Origin: Pseudomonas sp. ACN8
GTDB taxonomy: Bacteria; Pseudomonadota; Gammaproteobacteria; Pseudomonadales; Pseudomonadaceae
Direction: 5' to 3'
DNA: 64,000 nucleotides
Assembly (NCBI RefSeq): GCF_002303925.1
Contig: NZ_MRCS01000029.1
Span: 1 to 64,000 of the forward strand
The notes under the pieces are model-generated. The model worked only from the letters and a program-made list of their open reading frames with translations, had not been told where the DNA came from and did not search any database. Shown piece after piece: positions 51,965-63,404 of the stretch (positions within the stretch are counted from its first letter, which is position 1; every line of letters starts with the position of its first letter). The translations under genes and the position numbers were made by a program.

Positions 51965-52984
51965 ATGCTGGTGATGCGCCCCGCGCAAATGGCTGATCTG
52001 GGCGAGGTACAGCGTCTGGCTGCGGACAGTCCGATTGGTGTCACTTCCTTGCCGGATGACGTTGAACGCCTGAGCGACAAGATCGCCGCAAGCGAAGCCT
52101 CGTTCGCCGCCGAAGTGAGTTTCAACGGTGAAGAAAGCTATTTCTTCGTCCTTGAAGACTCTGCCACCGGCAAGCTGGTCGGTTGCTCGGCCATCGTGGC
52201 ATCGGCCGGTTACTCCGAGCCGTTCTACAGCTTTCGCAACGAAACCTTCGTGCACGCCTCCCGCGAGCTGAAGATTCACAACAAGATCCACGTGCTCTCC
52301 CAGTGCCACGACCTGACCGGCAACAGCTTGCTGACCAGTTTCTATGTGCAACGCGAGCTGGTGGGTTCGCCGTGGTCGGAGCTCAACTCCCGTGGCCGCT
52401 TGTTGTTCGTGGCCAGCCATCCGGAGCGTTTTGCCGATTCCGTGGTGACCGAAATCGTCGGTTACAGCGATGAAAACGGCGACTCGCCATTCTGGGATGC
52501 CATCGGTCGCAACTTCTTCGACCTCAACTACGCCGAAGCCGAGCGTCTGTGCGGGCTGAAAAGCCGTACGTTCCTCGCCGAACTGATGCCGCATTACCCG
52601 ATCTACGTGCCGCTGCTGCCGGACTCCGCGCAAGAAGCCATGGGCCAGGTACACCCGCGGGCGCAGATCACCTTCGACATCCTGATGCGCGAAGGCTTCG
52701 AGACCGATCACTACATCGACATCTTCGACGGCGGCCCGACCCTGCATGCCCGTGTTTCGGGGATCCGTTCGATCGCCCAGAGCCGTGTGGTGCCGGTGAA
52801 GATCGGCGAACCGGTCAAGGGCGTCGGTCGCCAGTATCTGGTGGCCAATGCCCAGTTGCAGGATTACCGCGCGGTCATGCTCGAACTCGATTACGCACCA
52901 GGCAAACCAGTGACCCTGGACCTGGAAGCGGCCGAAGCCCTGGGCGTCGGCGAGGGTGCCAGCGTGCGCCTGGTGGCGGTTTAA
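51965..52984 (+). CDS. aruF: Arginine/ornithine succinyltransferase, AruF subunit
   Basis: A 339-residue AstA-family enzyme, start MLVMRPAQMADLGEVQRLA. Family motifs include the PFWDAIGRNFF, FLAELMPHYPIYVPLLPDSAQEAMGQVHP and IDIFDGGPTLH segments. It transfers succinyl from succinyl-CoA to L-arginine or L-ornithine. AruF and AruG are paralogous subunits of one heteromer. AAGGAG lies before the ATG. This subunit carries the arginine/ornithine specificity in P. aeruginosa by literature; nothing more is readable here. Confidence 0.93.
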   Translation: MLVMRPAQMADLGEVQRLAADSPIGVTSLPDDVERLSDKIAASEASFAAEVSFNGEESYFFVLEDSATGKLVGCSAIVASAGYSEPFYSFRNETFVHASRELKIHNKIHVLSQCHDLTGNSLLTSFYVQRELVGSPWSELNSRGRLLFVASHPERFADSVVTEIVGYSDENGDSPFWDAIGRNFFDLNYAEAERLCGLKSRTFLAELMPHYPIYVPLLPDSAQEAMGQVHPRAQITFDILMREGFETDHYIDIFDGGPTLHARVSGIRSIAQSRVVPVKIGEPVKGVGRQYLVANAQLQDYRAVMLELDYAPGKPVTLDLEAAEALGVGEGASVRLVAV

Positions 52985-53063
52985 CGCCTGCCCGGCCTGA
53001 TTGCTTGTTTAGACAGCAGCGAAGTTTCACGGGTGGCGCAAGCGGCCCGTTTGAGGAGATAGC

Positions 53064-54089
53064 ATGATCGTTCGTCCCGTACGCAGCAGCGATTTACCCG
53101 CTCTGATCGACCTGGCCCGCAGCACCGGCACCGGCCTGACCACCTTGCCGGCCAACGAAGAGCGGCTGGCCCATCGGGTCGGCTGGGCCGAGAAGACCTT
53201 TCGCGGCGAAGCCGGGCGGGGCGATGCGGACTACCTGTTCGTGCTCGAAGATGACGACGGTCGCGTGGTGGGTATTTCCGCCATTGCCGGCGCCGTCGGC
53301 CTGCGTGAGCCCTGGTACAACTTCCGGGTCGGTCTGACGGTCAGCGCTTCGCAAGAGCTGAACATCTATCGCGAAATCCCGACGCTGTTCCTGGCCAACG
53401 ACCTGACCGGCAACTCCGAGCTGTGCTCGCTGTTCCTGCACGCCGATTACCGCAGCGGCCTCAACGGTCGCATGCTGTCCAAGGCGCGGATGCTGTTCAT
53501 CGCCGAGTTCCCGCAACTGTTCGGCAACAAGATCATTGCCGAAATGCGCGGTGTCTCCGACGAGGCCGGGCGTTCGCCGTTCTGGGAAAGCCTGGGCCGG
53601 CACTTCTTCAAGATGGAATTCAGCCAGGCCGACTACCTGACCGGGGTGGGCAACAAGGCGTTCATCGCCGAACTGATGCCGAAATTCCCGCTGTACACCT
53701 GCTTCCTGTCGCCGGATGCGCGCAACGTGATCGGGCAGGTTCACCCGGACACCGAGCCGGCGCTGGCCATGCTCAAGAGCGAAGGTTTCAGCTACCAGGG
53801 TTACGTCGATATCTTCGACGCAGGCCCGGCGATCGAGTGCGAAACCGGCAAAATCCGCGCCGTGCGTGACAGCCAGGCGCTGGTGCTGGCCGTTGGCACG
53901 CCGGGTGACGACGCCACGCCATTCATCATCCACAACCGCAAGCGCGAGGACTGCCGCATCACTGCTGCACCGGCACGTCTGGCCGCCGGCACCCTGGTGG
54001 TCGATCCGCAGACCGCCAAACGTCTTCAACTCAACGCAGGCGATCAAGTGCGCGCCGTGGCGTTGTCCGCAGCTCGGGAGTCGAAATAA
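53064..54089 (+). CDS. aruG: Arginine/ornithine succinyltransferase, AruG subunit
   Basis: A 341-residue AstA-family subunit paralogous to AruF: RSPFWESLGRHFFKMEF, FIAELMPKFPLYTCFL and YVDIFDAGPAIECE align with the equivalents there. GAGGAGA precedes the ATG. Its stop overlaps the aruD start by one base (TAATG), so the two are coupled. It acts with AruF on arginine and ornithine. Confidence 0.93.
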   Translation: MIVRPVRSSDLPALIDLARSTGTGLTTLPANEERLAHRVGWAEKTFRGEAGRGDADYLFVLEDDDGRVVGISAIAGAVGLREPWYNFRVGLTVSASQELNIYREIPTLFLANDLTGNSELCSLFLHADYRSGLNGRMLSKARMLFIAEFPQLFGNKIIAEMRGVSDEAGRSPFWESLGRHFFKMEFSQADYLTGVGNKAFIAELMPKFPLYTCFLSPDARNVIGQVHPDTEPALAMLKSEGFSYQGYVDIFDAGPAIECETGKIRAVRDSQALVLAVGTPGDDATPFIIHNRKREDCRITAAPARLAAGTLVVDPQTAKRLQLNAGDQVRAVALSAARESK

Positions 54090-55555
54090 TGAAGTCGCTT
54101 TACATCGCAGGTGAATGGCTGGCAGGTGGGGGTGAAGCCTTCGAGTCGCTGAACCCGGTGACCCAGCAGGTGCTGTGGTCCGGCGTTGGCGCCACCGCCG
54201 CTCAGGTCGAGTCGGCTGTGCAAGCGGCGCGTCAGGCGTTCCCTGGCTGGGCCCGACGCACCCTGGAAGAGCGTATTTCGGTGCTGGAAGCCTTTGCCGC
54301 TGCGCTGAAAAATCACGCTGACGAACTGGCTCATACCATCGGCGAAGAAACCGGCAAACCCCTGTGGGAAGCGGCGACCGAAGTCACCAGCATGGTCAAC
54401 AAGATTGCCATCTCGGTGCAGAGCTACCGCGAGCGTACCGGCGAAAAGAGCGGCCCGCTGGGCGATGCCACCGCTGTGCTGCGCCACAAACCCCACGGTG
54501 TGGTGGCGGTATTTGGTCCTTACAACTTCCCGGGTCACCTGCCGAACGGCCACATCGTGCCGGCACTGCTGGCCGGTAACAGCGTGCTGTTCAAGCCAAG
54601 CGAACTGACACCGAAAGTCGCTGAGCTGACGGTCAAGTGCTGGGTCGAGGCGGGTCTGCCGGCTGGCGTGTTGAACCTGCTGCAAGGCGCTCGTGAAACC
54701 GGCATCGCCCTGGCGGCGAACCCGGGTATCGACGGTCTGTTCTTCACCGGCTCCAGCCGCACCGGCAATCACCTGCACCAGCAATTCGCCGGTCGTCCGG
54801 ACAAGATCCTCGCGCTGGAGATGGGCGGCAACAACCCGCTGGTGGTCGATCAGGTCGCCGACCTCGATGCCGCGGTGTACACCATCATTCAGTCGGCGTT
54901 CATCTCCGCCGGCCAGCGCTGCACCTGTGCCCGCCGTTTGCTGGTGCCGCAAGGTGCCTGGGGTGATACGTTGCTGGCGCGCCTGGTAGCGGTCAGCTCG
55001 ACCATTGAGGTCGGTGCTTTCGATCAGCAACCGGCGCCGTTCATGGGCTCGGTGGTTTCCCTTGGCGCTGCGAAAGCGTTGATGGATGCTCAGGAGCACC
55101 TGCTGGCCAATGGCGCCGTGGCGCTGCTGGAAATGACTCAGCCTCAGGCTCAATCGGCCTTGCTGACCCCGGGTATCCTGGACGTGTCTGCCGTTGCCGA
55201 TCGTCCTGACGAAGAACTGTTCGGCCCGTTGCTGCAGGTGATCCGCTACGCTGATTTTGCAGCGGCGATCGTTGAAGCCAACGACACCGCCTACGGCCTG
55301 GCGGCTGGCCTGCTGTCGGACTCCGAGGTGCGTTACCAGCAATTCTGGCTGGAAAGCCGTGCCGGTATCGTCAACTGGAACAAGCAGCTGACCGGTGCCG
55401 CGAGCAGCGCGCCATTCGGCGGCGTCGGCGCCTCGGGCAACCACCGCGCCAGCGCCTACTACGCGGCGGATTACTGCGCGTACCCGGTGGCCTCGCTGGA
55501 AACGCCGAGCCTGGTGATGCCTGCCGCCCTCACGCCTGGCGTGAAAATGGCGTAG
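54089..55555 (+). CDS. aruD: Succinylglutamate-semialdehyde dehydrogenase AruD
   Basis: A 488-residue NAD-dependent aldehyde dehydrogenase. It has the catalytic cysteine C278 in SAGQRCTCARR, glutamate in LEMGGNNP, and the Rossmann segment TGSSRTGNHLHQQFAG. It oxidises N-succinylglutamate semialdehyde to N-succinylglutamate, step 4 of the AST pathway. A variant REP pair separates it from aruB. Confidence 0.94.
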   Translation: MKSLYIAGEWLAGGGEAFESLNPVTQQVLWSGVGATAAQVESAVQAARQAFPGWARRTLEERISVLEAFAAALKNHADELAHTIGEETGKPLWEAATEVTSMVNKIAISVQSYRERTGEKSGPLGDATAVLRHKPHGVVAVFGPYNFPGHLPNGHIVPALLAGNSVLFKPSELTPKVAELTVKCWVEAGLPAGVLNLLQGARETGIALAANPGIDGLFFTGSSRTGNHLHQQFAGRPDKILALEMGGNNPLVVDQVADLDAAVYTIIQSAFISAGQRCTCARRLLVPQGAWGDTLLARLVAVSSTIEVGAFDQQPAPFMGSVVSLGAAKALMDAQEHLLANGAVALLEMTQPQAQSALLTPGILDVSAVADRPDEELFGPLLQVIRYADFAAAIVEANDTAYGLAAGLLSDSEVRYQQFWLESRAGIVNWNKQLTGAASSAPFGGVGASGNHRASAYYAADYCAYPVASLETPSLVMPAALTPGVKMA

Positions 55556-55559
55556 CGCC

Positions 55560-55651
55560 CATCGCCAGCAGGCTGGCTCCTACAGGTTCGGCGGTGTTCA
55601 CACACTCTGTGTACGACGCAAACCCTGTGGGAGCCAGCCTGCTGGCGATGG
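55560..55651. repeat. Variant REP pair with GCCAGCAGGCTGGC core
   Basis: CATCGCCAGCAGGCTGGCTC and the inverse GTGGGAGCCAGCCTGCTGGC. Both units carry the same arm change relative to GCGAGCAGGCTCGC. Confidence 0.9.
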
Positions 55652-55717
55652 CAGCAACGCGGTCTCAAAGATTAGTTACTGAAGCCTATAACAACAGATT
55701 CTCGTGGAGCCTCGCTG

Positions 55718-57064
55718 ATGAAATCCTATGAAGTCAATTTTGACGGTCTAGTGGGGCCGACCCATAACTATGGCGGCCTGTCCTACGGCAACGTCGCGTC
55801 CCAGAGCAACAGCCAGCAGTCTTCCAACCCCAAGGAAGCGGCGCTGCAAGGCCTGGCGAAGATGAAAGCGTTGATGGAAATGGGTTTCCAGCAAGGCGTT
55901 CTGGCACCGCAAGAGCGCCCGGATGTGGCCGCACTGCGTCGCCTGGGCTTTGGCGGCACCGACGCTCAGGTGATCGAGCGCGCTGCCAAAGACGCGATGC
56001 CGCTGCTGGTGGCCAGTTGCTCGGCCTCGAGCATGTGGGTGGCCAACGCCGCCACCGTCAGCCCGAGCGCCGACACGGCCGATGGCCGCGTGCATTTCAC
56101 CGCCGCCAACCTCAACTGCAAATATCACCGCAGTATCGAACACCCGACCACCAGCCGCGTGCTGGGGGCGATGTTCGCTGACCAGAAACACTTCGCCCAC
56201 CACGCTGCCTTGCCGGCTGTGGCGCAGTTCGGTGACGAAGGCGCGGCCAACCACACGCGTTTCTGCCGTGAATACGGCGGAGCCGGTGTCGAGTTCTTCG
56301 TGTTCGGTCGCAGCGCGTTCGACACCCGCTACCCGGCACCGCAGAAGTACCCGGCGCGCCAGACCCTCGAAGCGTCCCAGGCCGTAGCCCGTCTGCACGG
56401 CTTGAGCGATGACGGCGTGGTCTACGCCCAGCAGAACCCATCGGTAATCGATCAGGGTGTGTTCCACAACGACGTGATTGCGGTCGGTAATGGCGAAGTG
56501 CTGTTCTATCACGAGGACGCGTTCCTCGAGACCGAGAAGATGCTCGCTGAATTGCAGAGCAAACTCGCCAAAGTCGGTGGGAAATTTCAGTCAGTCTGCG
56601 TACCGCGTTCCGCAGTAAGCGTGGAAGACGCCGTTCGTTCCTACCTGTTCAATAGCCAGCTGCTGTCGCGTCCTGATGGCTCCATGCTGTTGATCGTGCC
56701 GGAAGAATGCCGTGGCAACGAGCGTGTCTGGCAATACCTGCAGGGTTTGACCAGCTCCGGCGGCCTGATCCGCGAAGTGAAAGTCTTCGATCTCAAGCAG
56801 AGCATGCAGAACGGCGGTGGCCCGGCTTGCCTGAGGTTGCGCGTCGCGCTCAACGAAACCGAACTGGCGGCGGTCAATCCAGGGGTTATCATGACGGCAC
56901 CGTTGTACGGCACACTGACCGAATGGGTCGAGAAGCACTACCGCGACCGCATGACCGAAAACGATCTGGCGGACCCGCAATTGCTGCTTGAGTGCCGGAC
57001 GGCACTGGATGAACTGACGCAAATCCTTAAACTGGGCGCGGTTTATCCATTCCAGATCAATTGA
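55718..57064 (+). CDS. aruB: N-succinylarginine dihydrolase AruB
   Basis: A 448-residue AstB-family hydrolase of the pentein fold. MKSYEVNFDGLVGPTHNYGGLSYGN at the start and VSNS-type FSPSAD, HNDVIAVGNGEVLFYHEDAF and NGGGPACLRLRVALNE later show the catalytic His and Cys regions. It converts N2-succinylarginine to N2-succinylornithine, CO2 and two ammonia. A strong ribosome binding site is not obvious. Full family length. Confidence 0.95.
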   Translation: MKSYEVNFDGLVGPTHNYGGLSYGNVASQSNSQQSSNPKEAALQGLAKMKALMEMGFQQGVLAPQERPDVAALRRLGFGGTDAQVIERAAKDAMPLLVASCSASSMWVANAATVSPSADTADGRVHFTAANLNCKYHRSIEHPTTSRVLGAMFADQKHFAHHAALPAVAQFGDEGAANHTRFCREYGGAGVEFFVFGRSAFDTRYPAPQKYPARQTLEASQAVARLHGLSDDGVVYAQQNPSVIDQGVFHNDVIAVGNGEVLFYHEDAFLETEKMLAELQSKLAKVGGKFQSVCVPRSAVSVEDAVRSYLFNSQLLSRPDGSMLLIVPEECRGNERVWQYLQGLTSSGGLIREVKVFDLKQSMQNGGGPACLRLRVALNETELAAVNPGVIMTAPLYGTLTEWVEKHYRDRMTENDLADPQLLLECRTALDELTQILKLGAVYPFQIN

Positions 57065-57125
57065 TCGACGGCGCGCCGCCCTGTATGGCAGCGCGCTGCT
57101 TCATCTCAAACGAGAGCGTAAAGAC

Positions 57126-57416
57126 ATGAGCGATACCCTGCAGCTGATCCTTGAAGACACCGACGGCACGCAACTGGAGACTTCCTGCACCCGCGTCGCG
57201 GTCATGTGGCAAGGCAAAGAGCTGTGGATCCAGCAGGACGGCCGCGGCCAACTGTTGATCGGCGTGGACGTCGAAGAAGGTGACGCTGAATACGCCAACC
57301 TGCTGTTGCGCCCATTGGCGACTAATCTGGTAAGTCTGCAACTGGAGATGGAACCGGCTGAACTCGGCGACGACGAGGATCACGTTCACGGCCCGGATTG
57401 CAATCACGACCACTAA
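57126..57416 (+). CDS. Small conserved protein between aruB and aruE
   Basis: A 96-residue acidic protein: a small beta-rich body (LQLILEDTDGTQLETSCTRVAVMWQGKELWIQQDG) and a C-terminal DDEDHVHGPDCNHDH tail rich in histidine, aspartate and one cysteine, a possible metal-binding tail. It occupies the place of the P. aeruginosa PA0900 gene inside the aru cluster. The function is unknown. It ends 12 bases before aruE and is probably co-transcribed. Confidence 0.75.
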   Translation: MSDTLQLILEDTDGTQLETSCTRVAVMWQGKELWIQQDGRGQLLIGVDVEEGDAEYANLLLRPLATNLVSLQLEMEPAELGDDEDHVHGPDCNHDH

Positions 57417-57428
57417 GGAAACCGCTCT

Positions 57429-58439
57429 ATGCTCGCCCTCGGCAAACTGCTTGAACTGACCCTCGCCGGCCGCGAACCGGCGGAGAAGACTCAACTGACT
57501 GTCGAAGGCGTGCGCATGCGCTGGTTGAGCGAAGGTGCGCTGGAAGTCCGGCCACCTGAAGCGCGTGACAATGGCCTGGACCTGCTGCTGTCGGCGGGGA
57601 TCCACGGCAATGAAACAGCGCCGATCGAGTTGCTCGATCGCCTGTTGCACGACATTGCCCGCGGCGACTTGAAGCCGCGCGCACGTATTCTGTTCCTGTT
57701 CGGTAACCCCGAGGCGATTCGCAAGGGCGAGCGCTTCGTCGAGCAGGACGTCAATCGGCTGTTCAATGGCCGTCACGAACAAAGCAGCGGTTCCGAAGCA
57801 CTGCGCGCCTGTGAGCTGGAGCGTTTAGCTGCCAGCTTCTTCAGCCTGCCGGATCGTCAGCGCCTGCATTACGACCTGCACACGGCGATTCGCGGCTCGA
57901 AAATCGAGCAGTTCGCCCTGTATCCGTGGAAGGAAGATCGCCAGCATTCGCGTCAGGAACTGGCGCGCCTGCGTGCTGCCGGCATGGAAGCTGTGTTGTT
58001 GCAGAACAAGCCTTCCATCGTGTTCAGCGCCTACACCTACGACAAACTGGGGGCCGAGGCCTTCACTCTGGAGTTGGGCAAGGCACGGCCTTTCGGGCAG
58101 AACGACGGGGTCAATGTTTCCCTGCTGGAAAACCGTCTCAAGCAAATCATCGAAGGCACCGAGCCGGAGCTGACTGAAGCGGCACTGGACGGTTTGCAGC
58201 TGTACAGCGTGGCGCGGGAAATCATCAAGCACAGCGACAGCTTCCGCCTGAACCTGCCGGCGGATATCGAGAACTTTTCGGAACTGGAAGTGGGTTACCT
58301 GCTGGCGGAAGACATCGCCAACACCCGCTGGATCATCGAGGAGGAGGGCGCCCGGATCATCTTCCCGAACCCCAGGGTGAAGAATGGTTTGCGTGCCGGC
58401 ATCCTGGTCGTGCCGACGACCGACGAAAACCTGGCCTGA
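57429..58439 (+). CDS. aruE: Succinylglutamate desuccinylase AruE
   Basis: A 336-residue zinc metallohydrolase of the AstE/AspA family. Zinc ligands H59 and E62 lie in SAGIHGNETAP, and H151 in YDLHTAIRGS. It releases glutamate and succinate from N-succinylglutamate, the last AST step. Twelve bases from the preceding small gene. A REP pair follows. Confidence 0.94.
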   Translation: MLALGKLLELTLAGREPAEKTQLTVEGVRMRWLSEGALEVRPPEARDNGLDLLLSAGIHGNETAPIELLDRLLHDIARGDLKPRARILFLFGNPEAIRKGERFVEQDVNRLFNGRHEQSSGSEALRACELERLAASFFSLPDRQRLHYDLHTAIRGSKIEQFALYPWKEDRQHSRQELARLRAAGMEAVLLQNKPSIVFSAYTYDKLGAEAFTLELGKARPFGQNDGVNVSLLENRLKQIIEGTEPELTEAALDGLQLYSVAREIIKHSDSFRLNLPADIENFSELEVGYLLAEDIANTRWIIEEEGARIIFPNPRVKNGLRAGILVVPTTDENLA

Positions 58440-58456
58440 ATTCAGCGTAGAACCCA

Positions 58457-58547
58457 TGTAGGAGCGAGCCTGCTCGCGATAGCGGTGTATCAGTCAGCAT
58501 AAATGTCGACTGACAGTCCGCCATCGCGAGCAGGCTCGCTCCTACAG
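58457..58547. repeat. REP pair (inverted)
   Basis: TGTAGGAGCGAGCCTGCTCG and its inverse, about 40 bases apart, between aruE and the convergent lumazine-synthase gene. Confidence 0.92.
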
Positions 58548-58559
58548 GTTTTGCGGTGA

Positions 58560-59069
58560 TTATACGGCTAGCGCACGCGGCTCACTGCGACGCAGCGAAC
58601 GGATCTTCATCAGCGTATCCGCACAGGTCTTCGCCGCTTCCTGACCTTTGTGCAGGAAATGCTCGAAGAAGAACTTCTGGTGTTCTTCACCGGCATGGAA
58701 GTGGTGCGGGGTCAGGGACACCGAGAACACCGGCACTTCGGTTTCCAGTTGCACCTGCATCAGGCCGCTGACCACTGACTGGGCGACGAACTCGTGACGG
58801 TAAATGCCGCCGTCCACCACCAGGGCTGCCGCGACGATGCCGGCATAACGACCGGTCCTGGCCAGCAACTTGGCGTGCAGGGGCATTTCAAAGGCGCCGC
58901 CGACTTCGAAGAAATCGATGTCGGACTCCTGATAACCCTGGGCAATCATTTCGGCGACGAAGCCTTTACGGCTCTGGTCGACAATATCCTTGTGCCAGCA
59001 GGCCTGGATGAACGCTACGCGCTCGCCGTGATGGTGTTTGCTTTTGCTGTCGATTGCGGTGGGTTGCAT
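58560..59069 (-). CDS. ribH2: 6,7-Dimethyl-8-ribityllumazine synthase paralogue (RibH2-like)
   Basis: A 169-residue lumazine synthase family protein: ERVAFIQACWHKDIVDQSRKGFV, FFEVGGAFEMPLHAKLLA, VVDGGIYRHEFVAQSVVSGLMQVQ and PVFSVSLTPHHFHAGEE. This is the RibH2 type. It condenses 5-amino-6-ribitylaminouracil with dihydroxybutanone phosphate on the riboflavin route. An FMN riboswitch at 59176-59340 lies about 105 bases upstream, giving repression by FMN. A second, housekeeping ribH outside the window is assumed. Confidence 0.85.
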   Translation of the reverse strand: MQPTAIDSKSKHHHGERVAFIQACWHKDIVDQSRKGFVAEMIAQGYQESDIDFFEVGGAFEMPLHAKLLARTGRYAGIVAAALVVDGGIYRHEFVAQSVVSGLMQVQLETEVPVFSVSLTPHHFHAGEEHQKFFFEHFLHKGQEAAKTCADTLMKIRSLRRSEPRALAV

Positions 59070-59175
59070 GTTCTGACTCCTGTTTGTGTGAAAAACAGGG
59101 CGTTATGAATCGAAGGGGATTTGAGGGTACGCACGCTCGCACGAATGCCGGCGGACGGCCCTTTGTTGTCAATCC

Positions 59176-59340
59176 CGTTCTCTCTTCATCCGGACTATGA
59201 CCGTCGGCCCCGGGATCACACCGGGTCTGCTGACCTTGCCGCCAACCACCGCCGAAGCAGCGTCGTCGCCAAGCGCTCGCGGGCTATGCGCTTTGCGCGC
59301 AATTACCGCCGGTGGGGAGTTGCACCCCGCCCTGAGAACG
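59176..59340 (-). ncRNA. FMN riboswitch (RFN element)
   Basis: On the minus strand the conserved blocks occur in order: TCTCAGGGCGGGG near the 5' end, CCCCACCGGCGGT, AGCCCGCGAGCG, then GTGTGATCCCGGGGCCGACGG and ATAGTCCGGATGAAGAGAG at the 3' end. This is the RFN signature and it precedes ribH2. It should lower expression when FMN binds. Confidence 0.96.
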
Positions 59341-59540
59341 TTTTTGCCGCCCAAATGTTTGGCGGCGCAGCGTTTTTATCACATATTTGCGGTATGCGCA
59401 TGGCCCCTTTTGGATGATTGCTATCGAGTATTTCGCTCTATTAGTGAGCATTATCCCAGCCCAAGGGTTGATTAATCGTCGCCATGCCCGCAGTAATTCC
59501 TGACTGAAAGGGATTTCCCCTGCTTACTGAGGCCAGATTC

Positions 59541-60545
59541 ATGAGTGTTATCGATCTTCGCAGCGACACCGTCACCCAACCTTGCGCCGGCATGCTCGAG
59601 GCAATGACCAAGGCCGCCACCGGCGATGACGTGTATGGCGAAGATCCGACGGTCAATCACCTGGAAGCCGAACTGGCCAGGCGCCTGGGCTTTGCCGCGG
59701 CACTGTTCGTGCCGACCGGCACCATGAGCAACCTGCTGGGGTTGATGGCCCATTGCGATCGCGGTGACGAGTACATCGTCGGCCAGCAGGCCCACACTTA
59801 TAAGTACGAAGGTGGGGGCGCGGCGGTGCTTGGCTCGATCCAGCCGCAGCCGCTGGAAGTGCAGGCCGATGGTTCGTTGGACCTGGCGCAGGTTGCGGCG
59901 GCGATCAAGCCGGACGACTTCCATTTCGCCCGCACCCGTTTGCTGGCGCTGGAAAACACCATGCAAGGCAAGGTCCTGCCCCTGGAATACCTGGCCCGGG
60001 CCCGAAACTTTACCCGCGAAAACGGCTTGCAACTGCACCTGGACGGCGCTCGTTTGTACAACGCGGCAGTGAAACTGGGGGTGGATGCCCGGGAAATCAC
60101 CCAGTATTTCGATTCCGTCTCGGTGTGCCTGTCCAAAGGTTTGGGCGCACCGGTCGGTTCGGTGCTGTGTGGCTCGGCGGAGCTGATCGGCAAGGCCCGG
60201 CGCCTGCGCAAGATGGTCGGTGGCGGCATGCGTCAGGCCGGGATCCTCGCGGCGGCGGGCCTGTATGCGCTGGATAACAACGTTCAGCGCCTGGCCGATG
60301 ACCATGCCAACGCACAGTGGCTGGCCGAAGGCCTGCGTGGAGCGGGCTTCGAGGTCGAGCCGGTGCAGACCAACATGGTTTACGTGCAGATGGGCGACCA
60401 GGCCGAGGCCATCAAGGCCTTTGCCGCCGAGCGGGGGATCAAGCTCAGTGCCGCTGCGCGTCTGCGCATGGTCACGCACATGGACGTCAGTCGTGCGCAA
60501 ATCGAGCAGGTCGTCGCGACATTCGTCGACTTTTCGCGCAAGTGA
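59541..60545 (+). CDS. ltaE: Low-specificity L-threonine aldolase
   Basis: A 334-residue fold-type I PLP enzyme: MSVIDLRSDTVTQPCAGMLEAM, GDDVYGEDPTVNHLE, and the PLP lysine K199 in VCLSKGLGAPVGS. It cleaves threonine and allo-threonine to glycine and acetaldehyde. It is monocistronic, between the riboflavin gene and alaS. An imperfect palindrome (GCACTC, CAATT, GAGTGT) just after the stop may end transcription. Confidence 0.92.
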   Translation: MSVIDLRSDTVTQPCAGMLEAMTKAATGDDVYGEDPTVNHLEAELARRLGFAAALFVPTGTMSNLLGLMAHCDRGDEYIVGQQAHTYKYEGGGAAVLGSIQPQPLEVQADGSLDLAQVAAAIKPDDFHFARTRLLALENTMQGKVLPLEYLARARNFTRENGLQLHLDGARLYNAAVKLGVDAREITQYFDSVSVCLSKGLGAPVGSVLCGSAELIGKARRLRKMVGGGMRQAGILAAAGLYALDNNVQRLADDHANAQWLAEGLRGAGFEVEPVQTNMVYVQMGDQAEAIKAFAAERGIKLSAAARLRMVTHMDVSRAQIEQVVATFVDFSRK

Positions 60546-60611
60546 TAGCGTTAGCACTCCAATTGAGTGTTTCTATCGTATAAACACGCTGTACCCCGCG
60601 CGCAGGGCCGA

Positions 60612-60617
60612 TATAAT
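60612..60617 (+). promoter_or_regulatory. -10 element for alaS
   Basis: TATAAT, perfect -10 hexamer, 75 bases before the alaS ATG. No good -35 was found at 17 bases. Confidence 0.5.
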
Positions 60618-60691
60618 GCGGCCCTTTGCCGTCGCTTCGTCTGTTGACGTTTCGAACAGGCCTTTGGCCGCAGCCTCCGTGGAAGAACCTA

Positions 60692-63313
<2,622 letters not shown>

Positions 63314-63321
63314 GGCAGTGC

Positions 63322-63352
63322 TTGCGGCCCGCAGTCTAGTGGCGGGCCGCAA
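63322..63352 (+). terminator. Hairpin between alaS and lysC
   Basis: TTGCGGCCCGC and GCGGGCCGCAA, 11-bp perfect arms around 9 bases. There is no T-run right after, so it may be a leader hairpin rather than a full terminator. Confidence 0.6.
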
Positions 63353-63404
63353 CGCTGTTTGAGTGATTATTTGGGCGCCCTTCATGGGCAGAGGCGGCTT
63401 TGAA

